Of a stretch of DNA of 64,000 nt, positions 16,846 to 25,789 are shown piece after piece. The stretch spans positions 67,312-131,311 of the forward strand of contig CAJUJO010000002.1 of the NCBI GenBank assembly GCA_910586675.1. The letters are read 5' to 3'. The notes beneath the pieces were generated by a model that made no database searches, had not been told where the DNA came from, and saw only the letters and a list, made by a program, of their open reading frames with translations. Position numbers and translations under genes: made by a program. The first letter of the stretch is position 1. Every line of letters begins with the position of its first letter. The DNA comes from an uncultured Christensenellaceae bacterium (lineage in GTDB: Bacteria > Bacillota > Clostridia > Christensenellales > Borkfalkiaceae).

Positions 16846-17543
16846 AAACGGCGATCATAACGGGCGGGACGCGCGGCATAGGGCTTGATGTCTGCCGCTT
16901 GCTTCTGCAAAAGGGATACGCCGTAACGGCGACCTATTCCCGCGGCGAAGAGGACGCCCGCCGTGCGCGGGAGCTGCTGCCCGAAGCCCGCTTCGCCCGC
17001 GCCGACGTATCGGACGAGCGCGCCGTCGCCGATTTATTCGCAAATACGCCCGCGCCCGATATTCTCGTCAACAACGCGGGAATTGCTCTGTTTTCGCAGG
17101 TGCAGGATACTTCGCTCGGCGATTGGGAACGCGTTATGTCCGTCAACGCGGGCGGCGTGTTTTTGTGCTGTAAATACGCTGCAAAGAAGATGATTCCCCG
17201 CGGCAAGGGTGCAATCGTCAACTTAGCTTCCATTTGGGGGCAGACGGGCGGTAGCTGCGAGAGCGCGTATTCCGCCTCCAAGGGCGCGGTGATCGCCTTC
17301 ACGAAGGCGCTTGCAAAGGAGCTCGCGCCTTCGGGGATCTCCGTCAACTGCGTGTCGCCCGGTGCAATCGATACCGTGATGAACGCCCGTTTGAGCGAGG
17401 AGGAGAAACGCCTTTTGTGCGAAGAAATTCCATTCGGAAGATTGGGAAGGGCGGAAGAGGTCGCGGAAGCCGTCGTGTTTTTGGCGGAGAGCGGCTATAT
17501 TACGGGGCAGACGCTCGGCGTAAACGGCGGCATGCTGATTTGA
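16842..17543 (+). CDS. Short-chain dehydrogenase/reductase (FabG-like)
   Basis: A 233-residue NAD(P)-dependent SDR. It carries the cofactor motif GGTRGIGLDV near residue 8, NNAG near 77, the catalytic Ser in NLASIWG near 128 and Tyr/Lys in YSASKGAV near 144. Length and motifs fit 3-oxoacyl-ACP reductase, but no fatty-acid genes are adjacent. Its overlap with aroK suggests co-expression with the shikimate genes; a role there is unproven. The substrate is unknown. Confidence 0.85.
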   Translation: MKTAIITGGTRGIGLDVCRLLLQKGYAVTATYSRGEEDARRARELLPEARFARADVSDERAVADLFANTPAPDILVNNAGIALFSQVQDTSLGDWERVMSVNAGGVFLCCKYAAKKMIPRGKGAIVNLASIWGQTGGSCESAYSASKGAVIAFTKALAKELAPSGISVNCVSPGAIDTVMNARLSEEEKRLLCEEIPFGRLGRAEEVAEAVVFLAESGYITGQTLGVNGGMLI

Positions 17544-17573
17544 TTGCATGCATTCATAGCAACAGGCGGTTGC

Positions 17574-17602
17574 TTGCTTTTTGCCTTTCGCCGTGATACA
17601 CT
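17574..17602 (+). promoter_or_regulatory. Promoter of the XRE/zinc-ribbon gene
   Basis: -35 TTGCTT (17574-17579) and -10 TACACT (17597-17602) with a 17-bp spacer. A GAGGTG ribosome site follows, six bases before ATG 17635. Confidence 0.6.
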
Positions 17603-17634
17603 GAAAGAAAATCAAACGGTTCGAGGTGAATGCA

Positions 17635-18075
17635 ATGGAAGTAAAGGATATTTTATTAGAGCTACGCAAGAAGAACAATCTGACGCAGGACGAGCTTGCG
17701 GAAAAGGCGTTTGTTACGCGGCAAGCCGTTTCGCGTTGGGAAACGGGGGAAACCACCCCGAACGTAGATACCCTGAAATTGCTTTCAAAGCTGTACGGCG
17801 TATCCATCAACACGCTTTTAGGTGCTCCCCGCCGATTGATCTGTCAATGCTGCGGTATGCCGCTCGAAGACGATACGACGAGCAGGGAGCCCGACGGTTC
17901 GTTTAACGAGGATTATTGCAAGTGGTGCTATACGGACGGAAAATTCGTGTATTCCGATTTGGGAGAACTTGTCGACTTCCTCGTCGGGCATACGGCGAAC
18001 GAAAACTGGCCCGCCGAAAGCGCGAAAAAGTTTTACGAAGAACAGCTTCCCAAACTCAACCACTGGAAGAAATAA
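17635..18075 (+). CDS. XRE-family regulator with C-terminal zinc-ribbon domain
   Basis: A 146-residue two-domain protein. Residues 1-60 are an XRE helix-turn-helix (NLTQDELAEKAFVTRQAVSRW). Residues 65-146 match the putative zinc ribbon 2 type domain, with CQCCGMPL and YCKWCYTDGKF holding four Cys and a closing helix (ESAKKFYEEQLPKLNHW). ATG 17635 is chosen over 17626 because of ribosome-site spacing. Proteins of this build are common in gut Clostridia; the ligand and targets are unknown. It stands alone between the aro operon and the dgt-dnaG block. Confidence 0.85.
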   Translation: MEVKDILLELRKKNNLTQDELAEKAFVTRQAVSRWETGETTPNVDTLKLLSKLYGVSINTLLGAPRRLICQCCGMPLEDDTTSREPDGSFNEDYCKWCYTDGKFVYSDLGELVDFLVGHTANENWPAESAKKFYEEQLPKLNHWKK

Positions 18076-18205
18076 GAGTTTTATAAAGCGCGTTTTGCTC
18101 CTTTGCGGGGGCTGGGCGCGTTTTTTTCTGTGTTTTTTTGTAAAAAATCAAAATAAATTCCGAAAAAAAGAGGAGTTTTTCGTCGATTTGTCGAAATAAT
18201 ATCCG

Positions 18206-19198
18206 ATGAAGGAAAAAACGTACGAAAAAGAGAGAGCTTTTCTTTCTCCCTATGCGAAAAAGTCGGAGGAGAGCTCGGGCAGGCAAAGAAGCGAAACGCC
18301 CTGCGCGATGCGCACCGAGTTTCAACGGGACAGGGACAGGATCATATATTCCAAGGCGTTCCTGCGTTTGAAGAATAAGACGCAGGTATTCTTTGCGCCC
18401 GACGGCGATCACTACATGTCCCGATTGACGCATACGCTCGACGTGAGCCAGATCGCCCGTTCGCTCGCGCGGTGTCTTTCCTTGAACGAAGATTTGGCGG
18501 AGGCGATCGCGCTCGGGCACGATCTGGGGCATACGCCCTTCGGGCACGTCGGCGAACGTGTGCTCGCCAAGCTCTCGCCGTGCGGATTCCGCCACAGCGA
18601 GCAGTCGCTCCGCGTCGTCGACGTGCTGGAAAAGGACGGCAAGGGGCTTAATCTTACGTTCGAGGTGCGCGACGGCATCGTAAATCATACCAAGAGCGGC
18701 AATCCTTCCACCTTGGAAGGGGCGGCGGTTTCGCTCGCCGACCGCATCGCTTATATCAATCACGACATCGAGGATGCACTCCGCGCCGGCTTTTTGAAGG
18801 AGGACGAGCTTCCGAAAGATGCCGTTTCCGTGTTCGGGCGGGATACGAGCGCGCGCATCAATGCCGCCATTCTCGATATTTACGCCGAATCGGAGGGAAA
18901 GCCGTTCGTGAAAATGTCGGAGGAAAAGCGGCAGGCGCTGGACGAGCTGCGCTCCTTCATGTTCGAGCATGTGTACGAGCGTTCAAACAGGCTCATTCAG
19001 GAGAGCGCGGAACGAATGCTCTGCGAGCTGTATACATACTTCACCGACCGCCCCGAAGAGCTTCCCGCGCTTTATCGGGCGACGTTGGAAAGCGAGGGGC
19101 GCGACCGTGCGGTATGCGATTATCTGTCGTCTATGACGGATAAGTATGCGGTATCGGTGTTCAAACGCCTGTTCGTACCGCGGGAGGGAAGCGTATGA
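18206..19198 (+). CDS. dgt: dGTP triphosphohydrolase-like HD-domain protein
   Basis: An HD-domain hydrolase expected to split dNTPs into deoxynucleoside and triphosphate. It has 330 residues: an N-terminal RTEFQRDRDRIIYSKAFRRL-like motif (here with F-LRL), the first His in SRLTHTLDVSQIA, and the HD in ALGHDLGHTPFGHVGE. An in-frame TAA at 18197-18199 fixes the N-terminus at ATG 18206 or later. No clear ribosome site precedes it. The neighbouring dnaG and rpoD fit the common Clostridia order. The stop overlaps dnaG (ATGA). Confidence 0.9.
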   Translation: MKEKTYEKERAFLSPYAKKSEESSGRQRSETPCAMRTEFQRDRDRIIYSKAFLRLKNKTQVFFAPDGDHYMSRLTHTLDVSQIARSLARCLSLNEDLAEAIALGHDLGHTPFGHVGERVLAKLSPCGFRHSEQSLRVVDVLEKDGKGLNLTFEVRDGIVNHTKSGNPSTLEGAAVSLADRIAYINHDIEDALRAGFLKEDELPKDAVSVFGRDTSARINAAILDIYAESEGKPFVKMSEEKRQALDELRSFMFEHVYERSNRLIQESAERMLCELYTYFTDRPEELPALYRATLESEGRDRAVCDYLSSMTDKYAVSVFKRLFVPREGSV

Positions 19199-20970
19199 CG
19201 GATAGCGTATATTCCGATTTCTTGCGTACGCTCAAAGAAAAAAACGACATTGTGGAAGTCATCGGCTCCTATATCAAGTTGGAGCGCAAGGGATACGGCT
19301 ATTGGGCGTGCTGCCCCTTTCACCACGAAAAGACGCCCTCCTTTTCCATTAACGCCGCCGACCGGTATTATCATTGCTTCGGCTGCGGCGTATCGGGCGA
19401 CGTCGTAAAATTTGTGCAGGAATACGAAAACGTCGATTTCTTGCAGGCGGTTCAGATCCTTGCCGCCCGCGCGAAGTTGGACGTACCCGCTTACGACGAT
19501 AAGACGGCGGAAAAGAACGCGGAAATCAAGCGCAAGAAGGACAGGCTGTTGCAGCTCATGCGCACGGCGGCGCGCTTTTACCTTAATAACCTCTATTCGG
19601 GAAGCGCGGAAGCGCATCTCGAATATCTTGCAGGTCGAAAATTACAGCCCACGACGGTGAAGAAGTTCGGCATCGGCGCTTCGCTTGATTTCACGTCGCT
19701 CCCGCAAAATTTGCTGGGGCAGGGCTTCACGCCCGAAGAGTGCGTGGAAAGCGGCGTTTGCGTCCGCTCCGACAGCGGACGGCTGACCGACGCGCAGGGC
19801 GAGCGGCTCATTATTCCCATCATCAACCAGATGGACGAGGTGATCGCCTTCGGCGGGCGGCTGTTGAAGAAGTCCGACCGCGCCAAATATAAGAACACGA
19901 AGGAAACGCTCCTGTTCAACAAGAGCAAGAGCCTGTTCGGAATCAACCTCGTCAAAAAACTTCGCCGCGCGGGTGGGCTGTCCTCGCTCATCATGGTGGA
20001 AGGGTATATGGACGCCATTTCCCTCTATCAGGCGGGCTTTCAAAACGTCGTTGCGAGCATGGGCACCTCGCTCACCAAGGAGCAGGCGCGCCTGTGCAAA
20101 CGGTATTCGGAGAACGTGTTCATCAGTTACGACGGCGACTTCGCGGGACAGAAAGCCAATCTGCGCGGGCTGGAAATTTTGAAGGATGAGGGAATCAAGG
20201 TGCGCGTCGTACCCATGCCCGACGGGCTCGATCCCGACGACGTGATCAAGACTTCGGGCGCGGAAGGGTATAACGCCTGCCTCGAACGGGCGATGCCCCT
20301 CATCGACTTCCGCATTCACGCCGCGCAAATCAAATACGATTTGTCCAAGACGGACGAAAAGCGCGATTTCGTGCGGGAAGCGCTCTCCATCGTAAAGGAA
20401 GCGGAGAGCGCAACCGAGCGCGAGGAGCTCGTTAAAAAGATTTCCGAGGTTTCGGGTGTGAGCAGGTCGGCGCTCGCGCGCGATTTGGAATCGGTTCCCG
20501 CTTCTGCGGAAGAAAAGCGCGCGCCTTCGCCCGCTCTTCCGAAGGAGGACAATTCCGACAGGGAGCGCAAGGCGGCGCGGTTCATCATCGCGGCGTGCCT
20601 TCTGAATAAGCCTTACGCGCGTGCGTGCGATTTGTCCGAATTGGATTTCGGCAACGACGAGCTCCGCACGATTTCCGATTATATCCTAAAGGGTAGGGCG
20701 GAAGGGCGGATTCGCCCGAGCGGACTGTTCGATATTATGCAATCGGACGGCGAGCTTTCCGAGGTGCTCAATCTCGATTACGGCGATAACTTAGACGGCT
20801 TGCGCGCCGAACGGTACTTTTACGACAGCGTGCGCACCTTAAAGCGAAAGACGCTGAACGAGAAAATTTCCCGCGCGCGGGAAGAATTCGGCGCGGCAAA
20901 GACGCAGGAAGAGAAAAACGCCGCGCTCTTGCGGCTCAATGAACTGACCAAACGACTGAAAAACGGGTAA
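19195..20970 (+). CDS. dnaG: DNA primase
   Basis: Makes RNA primers at the replication fork with DnaB helicase. It has 591 residues: an N-terminal zinc finger (CCPFHHEKTPSF and HCFGCG, about residues 39-65), the RNA-polymerase core, a TOPRIM domain with MVEGYMDAIS near 266 and the acidic SYDGDFAG near 313, and a C-terminal helicase-binding region after about 440. It is coupled to dgt by overlap and lies 11 bases upstream of rpoD, the classic macromolecular-synthesis arrangement. Confidence 0.97.
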   Translation: MTDSVYSDFLRTLKEKNDIVEVIGSYIKLERKGYGYWACCPFHHEKTPSFSINAADRYYHCFGCGVSGDVVKFVQEYENVDFLQAVQILAARAKLDVPAYDDKTAEKNAEIKRKKDRLLQLMRTAARFYLNNLYSGSAEAHLEYLAGRKLQPTTVKKFGIGASLDFTSLPQNLLGQGFTPEECVESGVCVRSDSGRLTDAQGERLIIPIINQMDEVIAFGGRLLKKSDRAKYKNTKETLLFNKSKSLFGINLVKKLRRAGGLSSLIMVEGYMDAISLYQAGFQNVVASMGTSLTKEQARLCKRYSENVFISYDGDFAGQKANLRGLEILKDEGIKVRVVPMPDGLDPDDVIKTSGAEGYNACLERAMPLIDFRIHAAQIKYDLSKTDEKRDFVREALSIVKEAESATEREELVKKISEVSGVSRSALARDLESVPASAEEKRAPSPALPKEDNSDRERKAARFIIAACLLNKPYARACDLSELDFGNDELRTISDYILKGRAEGRIRPSGLFDIMQSDGELSEVLNLDYGDNLDGLRAERYFYDSVRTLKRKTLNEKISRAREEFGAAKTQEEKNAALLRLNELTKRLKNG

Positions 20971-20981
20971 CGGAGGAATCC

Positions 20982-22037
20982 ATGAACATTACAGAGCAAA
21001 AACTCGGCGAACTGATCGAAACGATCGCCGTAAACTTCAAAATGAAGGGAAGCATTTCCACCAACAATCTCTGCGATTTGCTGGAAAAGTACGAGCTCAC
21101 GCCCACGCAGATCGAAACGGTGTACAAGCAGCTTCCCGAAAAGGGCATTCAGATTTTCGACGAGGACGAACGCGACAGGGAACTGTTCGAGCAGGCGCTC
21201 TCCGACATCGGGCTGGACGACCCCGTCAAGATGTACCTTAAAGACATCGGGCGGGTGCCCCTTCTTTCGGGCGAGGAGGAAATCGAGCTTGCGCGGCTCA
21301 TGCAGGAGGGGGACGAGATCGCAAAGCGCCGTTTATCGGAAGCCAATCTGCGGCTTGTCGTTTCCATCGCGAAGCGCTATGTAGGGCGCGGCATGCTCTT
21401 TCTCGACCTTATTCAGGAGGGCAATCTCGGGCTTATGAAGGCGGTGGAAAAGTTCGATTATCAGAAGGGCTTCAAGTTCTCCACCTACGCGACCTGGTGG
21501 ATCCGTCAGTCCATCACCCGCGCCATTGCCGATCAGGCGCGCACCATCCGCATTCCCGTGCACATGGTGGAAACCATCAACAAGCTCACCCGCGTATCCC
21601 GCATGCTGTTGCAGGAAAACGGCAGGGAGCCTTCCCCGGAAGAGATTGCGGAGGCTATGGAAGTTCCCGTCGAGCGCGTGCGCGAGATTCAGAAGATTGC
21701 GCAGGATCCCGTTTCTCTCGAAACGCCCATCGGAGAGGAAGAGGATTCCCACCTCGGCGACTTTATCGAGGACGACAAGACGCAGACCCCCGGCGATTCC
21801 GTCGCCTTCATCATGCTCAAAGAACAGCTTCTCGGCGTGCTCGATACGCTCACCCCGCGCGAGGAAAAGGTGCTCCGTCTGCGCTATGGCATCGACGACG
21901 GCAAGCCCCGCACGCTGGAAGAGGTGGGAAGAGAGTTTAACGTAACGCGCGAACGCATCCGCCAGATCGAGGCGAAGGCGCTGCGCAAGCTCCGCCACCC
22001 CAGCCGCAGCAAAAAGCTGCGCGACTTCCTCGACTGA
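20982..22037 (+). CDS. rpoD: RNA polymerase primary sigma factor
   Basis: Housekeeping sigma factor (SigA/RpoD). The 351-residue form lacks the long region 1.1 insert of proteobacterial RpoD. It shows region 1.2 (DPVKMYLKDIGRVPLL), region 2 with FSTYATWWIRQSITRAI recognising the -10, region 3, and region 4.2 near the C-terminus (TLEEVGREFNVTRERIRQIE) recognising the -35. The many TTGACA-N17-TATAAT promoters in this window are consistent with its specificity. The last stop base is the first base of the trmK ATG. Confidence 0.97.
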   Translation: MNITEQKLGELIETIAVNFKMKGSISTNNLCDLLEKYELTPTQIETVYKQLPEKGIQIFDEDERDRELFEQALSDIGLDDPVKMYLKDIGRVPLLSGEEEIELARLMQEGDEIAKRRLSEANLRLVVSIAKRYVGRGMLFLDLIQEGNLGLMKAVEKFDYQKGFKFSTYATWWIRQSITRAIADQARTIRIPVHMVETINKLTRVSRMLLQENGREPSPEEIAEAMEVPVERVREIQKIAQDPVSLETPIGEEEDSHLGDFIEDDKTQTPGDSVAFIMLKEQLLGVLDTLTPREEKVLRLRYGIDDGKPRTLEEVGREFNVTRERIRQIEAKALRKLRHPSRSKKLRDFLD

Positions 22038-22699
22038 TGACGGAGCGGCTGAAAGTCATTTGCTCGGCTATCCCGAAGGCGAGGCTGTTTGCCGACGTCG
22101 GCTGCGACCACGGTTACTGCGCGCAGTTCGCGCTCGAAAAGGGGCTGTGCGCGCGCGCTTATATCACCGACGTCAGCGCCGAGTGCCTTAAAAAGGCGGA
22201 AACGCTCTTACGGGAGGAAATTCGCGCCGGCAGATGCGTGCCCGTGTGCTGCAACGGATTGAACGGCATTCCCGAACGGCCCGACTGCGTGCTTATTGCG
22301 GGAATGGGCGGGGAGGAAATCGTAAAAATTCTATCCGTATCAATGCCCGACACGCTGTTGTTGCAGCCCATGAAGAATGCGGAAAAAGTGCGCGCGCATT
22401 TGTTGTCGCGCGGGTGCGAAATTACGTCCGACTATACCTTTTCCGCCGATGGGAAGTATTACGATTTGATTGCCGCGAAAGCTTCGGGCGGGGATACTTA
22501 TTCCGATTGGGAAGTCGCCTTCGGGCGGGATAATTTGAAAAATCCTTCCTCCGCATTTCTTTCCAGGCTTCGGGCGGAAGAAAAAAAGATCCGCGCATAT
22601 CTTGAAGCGCCCGCGCTCTCGCGGGAGAGCAGGGAGGAATTGCGCGAACGGCTTTACAGAATGGAGACGATCACCGATGCGTTTGACGACTGTTTATGA
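22037..22699 (+). CDS. trmK: tRNA (adenine(22)-N1)-methyltransferase TrmK
   Basis: SAM-dependent methylation of A22 in tRNA. The 220-residue protein has the Rossmann methyltransferase motif I FADVGCDHGYCAQFALEKG near residue 17, motif IV CVLIAGMGGEEI near 88 and LLQPMKNAEKVRAHL near 107, all typical of the TrmK/YqfN family. Its position directly after rpoD and before a Nif3-like gene is the Bacillota standard. Confidence 0.93.
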   Translation: MTERLKVICSAIPKARLFADVGCDHGYCAQFALEKGLCARAYITDVSAECLKKAETLLREEIRAGRCVPVCCNGLNGIPERPDCVLIAGMGGEEIVKILSVSMPDTLLLQPMKNAEKVRAHLLSRGCEITSDYTFSADGKYYDLIAAKASGGDTYSDWEVAFGRDNLKNPSSAFLSRLRAEEKKIRAYLEAPALSRESREELRERLYRMETITDAFDDCL

Positions 22700-23450
22700 A
22701 ATAGCGGACCAAATCGCCCCCTTTGCGCTCAGTAAGGAGTACTGCGCAAAATACGGCGCTTACGACAACAGCGGCATTCTCCTCGATTGCGGGGAGGATA
22801 TTAAAAAAATTCTATTTTCGCTCGATTTGTCCTCCGCCGCCGTCGCGCGGGCGAAGGAGACGGGCGCGAATCTCCTGGTTACGCATCACCCCGCCGTATA
22901 TAGCCCGCTGCATGCGCTGGGTGAAAACGAGGGCAAAAACGTGCTGCAATGCGCGCGGGCGGGGATTTCGGTCATTTCGGCGCACCTCAATCTCGACTGC
23001 GCGGCGGGCGGTATCGACGAATGTCTCATGTACGCCTTGGGCGGGAGCAAAGAGGAAGCCGTTATGGAACTAATTTCTGCGGGAGGCTATGGCAGAGTTT
23101 TCTCCGTTCCCGTATGCGGAATCGGGCAATTTGCGGCGCGGGCGCAGGCGAATCTTTCCGCGAAACGCGTATTCGTTTACGGAGACGCGCCCGTCGAAAG
23201 GGTGGCGAGCTTCTGCGGCGCGGGCTTGAACGAGGGGGCTCTCGCATTTGCAAGCGAACACGGTGCGGATACCGTGGTTTCCTCGGATATCAAGCACCAT
23301 ATCCTCGCCGAAGCGGCGGAGCGCCGACTCAACGTGATTGTTTTCACCCATTATGCGGCGGAAGATTACGGTTTTCACCGTTTTTATCAAAAAATAAAAG
23401 AAAAATCGGGCGTGCCCTGCGAACATTTCAGGGACGAGCGGTTCTTATAA
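22677..23450 (+). CDS. Nif3-like dinuclear metal-centre protein
   Basis: A 257-residue member of the Nif3/YqfO (GTP cyclohydrolase I type 2-like) family with a two-metal site. Motifs are GAYDNSGILLDCG near residue 27, LLVTHHPAVYSPL near 65, SAHLNLDCAAGG near 103 and the C-terminal DTVVSSDIKHH and NVIVFTHYAAE. ATG 22677, within the trmK 3' end, gives the usual MRLTTVYEIADQIAPF start; the longer frame from 22602 is not needed. It lacks the PII-like insert of longer homologues. Biochemical function of the family is unsettled. Confidence 0.9.
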   Translation: MRLTTVYEIADQIAPFALSKEYCAKYGAYDNSGILLDCGEDIKKILFSLDLSSAAVARAKETGANLLVTHHPAVYSPLHALGENEGKNVLQCARAGISVISAHLNLDCAAGGIDECLMYALGGSKEEAVMELISAGGYGRVFSVPVCGIGQFAARAQANLSAKRVFVYGDAPVERVASFCGAGLNEGALAFASEHGADTVVSSDIKHHILAEAAERRLNVIVFTHYAAEDYGFHRFYQKIKEKSGVPCEHFRDERFL

Positions 23451-23462
23451 GGAGTATATGTT

Positions 23463-24164
23463 ATGTCGGTTTTGAACGAATTGTTGGAGTATCAGAAGGT
23501 AGACGCGGAGCTGAGAAAGATCGAACAGGAAATCGCGGGGAGCGAAGAGCGCAAAAAGTACGTTCAGGCGAAGAAGTTTATGGAGAACGCGGCACAGAAG
23601 CTGGAAGCGCAGGATAAACGCGCCGTCGATTTGCGCAACTCCGTGCAGCAGCTCACCCTTCGCTATAAAGAAATCAAGGAAACGATCGCCGAATATGCTT
23701 CTTTGGACGAGAACACGGAGGACGGCGGACAGATTTCCTACTACAAGCGCAGCGCACAGTCGCTTGCCGACAGTCTACGCGCGCTCAAAGGGGAAATAAA
23801 CAAGCTCGTTTCCGAAATCGAAAGCGCGTGCGAAGAGTACAAGAAGATGAAGGAACAGACTATTTCCATGCAGAAACAGTCTAAGGACATCAACGAAAAG
23901 TATAAGGAAATGAAGAAATCGCGCGCGGGCGAGGTGGAAAAAATCGGCAAAGAGCTGGAAAAAATCGGCGCGAAGATTCCCGCGGAAACGCTGGAAAAAT
24001 ATAAAACAAAGCGCAAGGAGCGCATATTCCCCATTCTCGCGCCCCTTACGCCGCAGGAGCGGTGTATTTGCGGCATGGATTTTTCCATCGCGGAAAAGGG
24101 AAAGCTTTCGGGCGGGGGAGTCATCGAATGCGAGCACTGCCGCAGGTTTATCTATAAGCAGTAA
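23463..24164 (+). CDS. Coiled-coil protein with C-terminal zinc ribbon (COG1579 type)
   Basis: A 233-residue protein. Residues 1-185 are a continuous charged heptad region predicted to form a long antiparallel coiled coil. The C-terminus has a four-cysteine ribbon, CICGMDFSI ... IECEHCRRFI. This matches the CT398-like/COG1579 family often found beside Nif3-like genes, thought to be a nucleic-acid-binding or scaffolding protein. It begins 13 bp after the Nif3-like stop with an AAGGAG site, so it closes the dgt-dnaG-rpoD block. Confidence 0.87.
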   Translation: MSVLNELLEYQKVDAELRKIEQEIAGSEERKKYVQAKKFMENAAQKLEAQDKRAVDLRNSVQQLTLRYKEIKETIAEYASLDENTEDGGQISYYKRSAQSLADSLRALKGEINKLVSEIESACEEYKKMKEQTISMQKQSKDINEKYKEMKKSRAGEVEKIGKELEKIGAKIPAETLEKYKTKRKERIFPILAPLTPQERCICGMDFSIAEKGKLSGGGVIECEHCRRFIYKQ

Positions 24165-24204
24165 ACGGGAACGCGAATGCGGAGCTTTGCATAACATGTA
24201 GCGT

Positions 24205-25221
24205 ATGCAGAACCTTGTCGCCGTCATTTCGCTGAAAAATATCGTTAATAACGCGGCGCGCGTTTCGGAATTGACCCGCGGAACGCCGCTCATCGCCGTC
24301 GTAAAGGACGACGCCTACGGGCACGGCGCCGAGCGCGTCGCGCTCGCCCTTCAAAATTCCGTTTCGGCGTTCGCCGTCGCGACGGTAGAGGAAGGCGTAC
24401 GCCTTCGTACGGCGTGCGTGGATAAGGACGTGCTCGTATTAACGCCGCCCCTCTCGGAAGAGGACGCGCTCAGAAGCGCCGCATACGGCTTGACCGTTAC
24501 CGTCGGTTCCTTTTCCTCGCTGTATCTCACGGCGCGGGCGGCGGAAAAGTTCGGTTTAAGCGTCCGCCTGCACTTGGCGGTGAACACGGGCATGAACCGT
24601 TACGGGTTTCGTCCCGCGCTTGTCGACAGAGCGTGCAGGGAATGTCTGGCGGCGGGACTTTCGGCGGAAGGCGTGTTTTCCCATTTGTACGCCCCGCACG
24701 ACGAGGTTTCCCGCGGGGAACAGCTCGCGCTGTTTCGGGAAGCGAGCGCCGTCGTACGGGAATACTTCCCCGAAGCCGTGCGGCACCTTGCGGCAACGGG
24801 CGGTATCCTTTCGGGCGGAGAATATTTCTTCGACGCGGTGCGCGCGGGGATTTCCCTCTACGGGTATCTGCCGAACGGCTTTTCGGGTGATTACGGATTA
24901 AAACCCGCCATGCGCGTGTACGCGCCCGTCGCACAGAGCGGCAGAACGGTGGGAAGCGGCGCGGGATACGCGCGCGCCCGACTGAAATCCGGATACTTCC
25001 AGACGGTGCGCCTCGGCTACGGCGACGGCTTTTTCCGCGAAGGGATCGCGGGCGGCGTCGGGAAACTGTGCATGGACGCGCACGTGCGGGAAGGGCGGAA
25101 CAACTTCGGACGGCGGCGGTTGGCAATCAAGGATATTTCCGCATACGCCGCCGAACACGGTACGACGGAATACGAAATCTTGTGCAATATCGCAAGAAAA
25201 GCGGTGAAAATATATGAATGA
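24205..25221 (+). CDS. alr: Alanine racemase (short form)
   Basis: PLP enzyme that makes D-alanine for peptidoglycan. The PLP lysine is in IAVVKDDAYGHGAERVA near residue 35 and the catalytic Tyr in GSGAGYARA near 255; GYGDGF and KLCMDAHV near 275-290 match the substrate-binding region. The protein has 338 residues, shorter than the usual 360-380: the segment after CMD, normally a beta-strand rich GDEVVL region, is compressed and basic. No clear ribosome site precedes the ATG. It overlaps the next gene by eight bases. Confidence 0.88.
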   Translation: MQNLVAVISLKNIVNNAARVSELTRGTPLIAVVKDDAYGHGAERVALALQNSVSAFAVATVEEGVRLRTACVDKDVLVLTPPLSEEDALRSAAYGLTVTVGSFSSLYLTARAAEKFGLSVRLHLAVNTGMNRYGFRPALVDRACRECLAAGLSAEGVFSHLYAPHDEVSRGEQLALFREASAVVREYFPEAVRHLAATGGILSGGEYFFDAVRAGISLYGYLPNGFSGDYGLKPAMRVYAPVAQSGRTVGSGAGYARARLKSGYFQTVRLGYGDGFFREGIAGGVGKLCMDAHVREGRNNFGRRRLAIKDISAYAAEHGTTEYEILCNIARKAVKIYE

Positions 25222-25774
25222 ATTACAGTCGGAAAAAAGCGCGCTTCGAGCAAGCTGCGCGCAATTGCGGGAAACGCTCGTCGATACAGGGGCGGTAGAG
25301 GAGATAGCGGAAAACTTTTTCCTTTCTCCCTTTGCGGACAAGCAGAGCTTTTTCGTGTACTGCTCCTTTCGCACGGAAGTGGGCACGGAGGAAATCATAA
25401 AACGCCTGCTCGCCGAGGGAAAGACGGTTTGTCTGCCGCGCGTTGAGGGGGATAAAATGGTTTCGGCACTCTACACGGGGGAGCTGGAGCGCGGCGCTTA
25501 CGGGCTGATGCAGCCGCCGCACGGCGAGGACAAGCCGTGCGAAGTCGCGCTTACGCCTCTCCTTGCTTACGACGAGCGCGGACATCGGCTCGGCTACGGC
25601 GGAGGGTATTACGACGCGTATTTTGCCGCCCGTCCCGAAATTTTGCGCGTGGGGCTCGCTTATGCGGGACAGGCGGTGCGCAAGCTCCCCGCCGACGAGA
25701 AGGATATACCGCTCGACGCGGTCATCACCGAGCGCGGCATCATCCGATTTACCGAGCGCGCTTTATTATTTTGA
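25214..25774 (+). CDS. 5-formyltetrahydrofolate cyclo-ligase
   Basis: ATP-dependent conversion of 5-formyl-THF to 5,10-methenyl-THF, a salvage step of one-carbon metabolism. The 186-residue protein has the family features: a basic N-terminal helix (KSALRASCAQLRE), YCSFRTEVGTEEIIKRL near residue 54, and the phosphate-binding loop RLGYGGGYYDAYFA near 125. It overlaps alr and ends 15 bp before a membrane-protein gene with an adequate ribosome site. Confidence 0.93.
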   Translation: MNELQSEKSALRASCAQLRETLVDTGAVEEIAENFFLSPFADKQSFFVYCSFRTEVGTEEIIKRLLAEGKTVCLPRVEGDKMVSALYTGELERGAYGLMQPPHGEDKPCEVALTPLLAYDERGHRLGYGGGYYDAYFAARPEILRVGLAYAGQAVRKLPADEKDIPLDAVITERGIIRFTERALLF

Positions 25775-25789
25775 TTCGGGAGAAAGATT

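Noticed and set aside
18080..18130. GCGCG-containing hairpin followed by T-run as a terminator after the XRE/zinc-ribbon gene
   Set aside because: The stem is only four or five base pairs with a large loop; support is too weak to list it.
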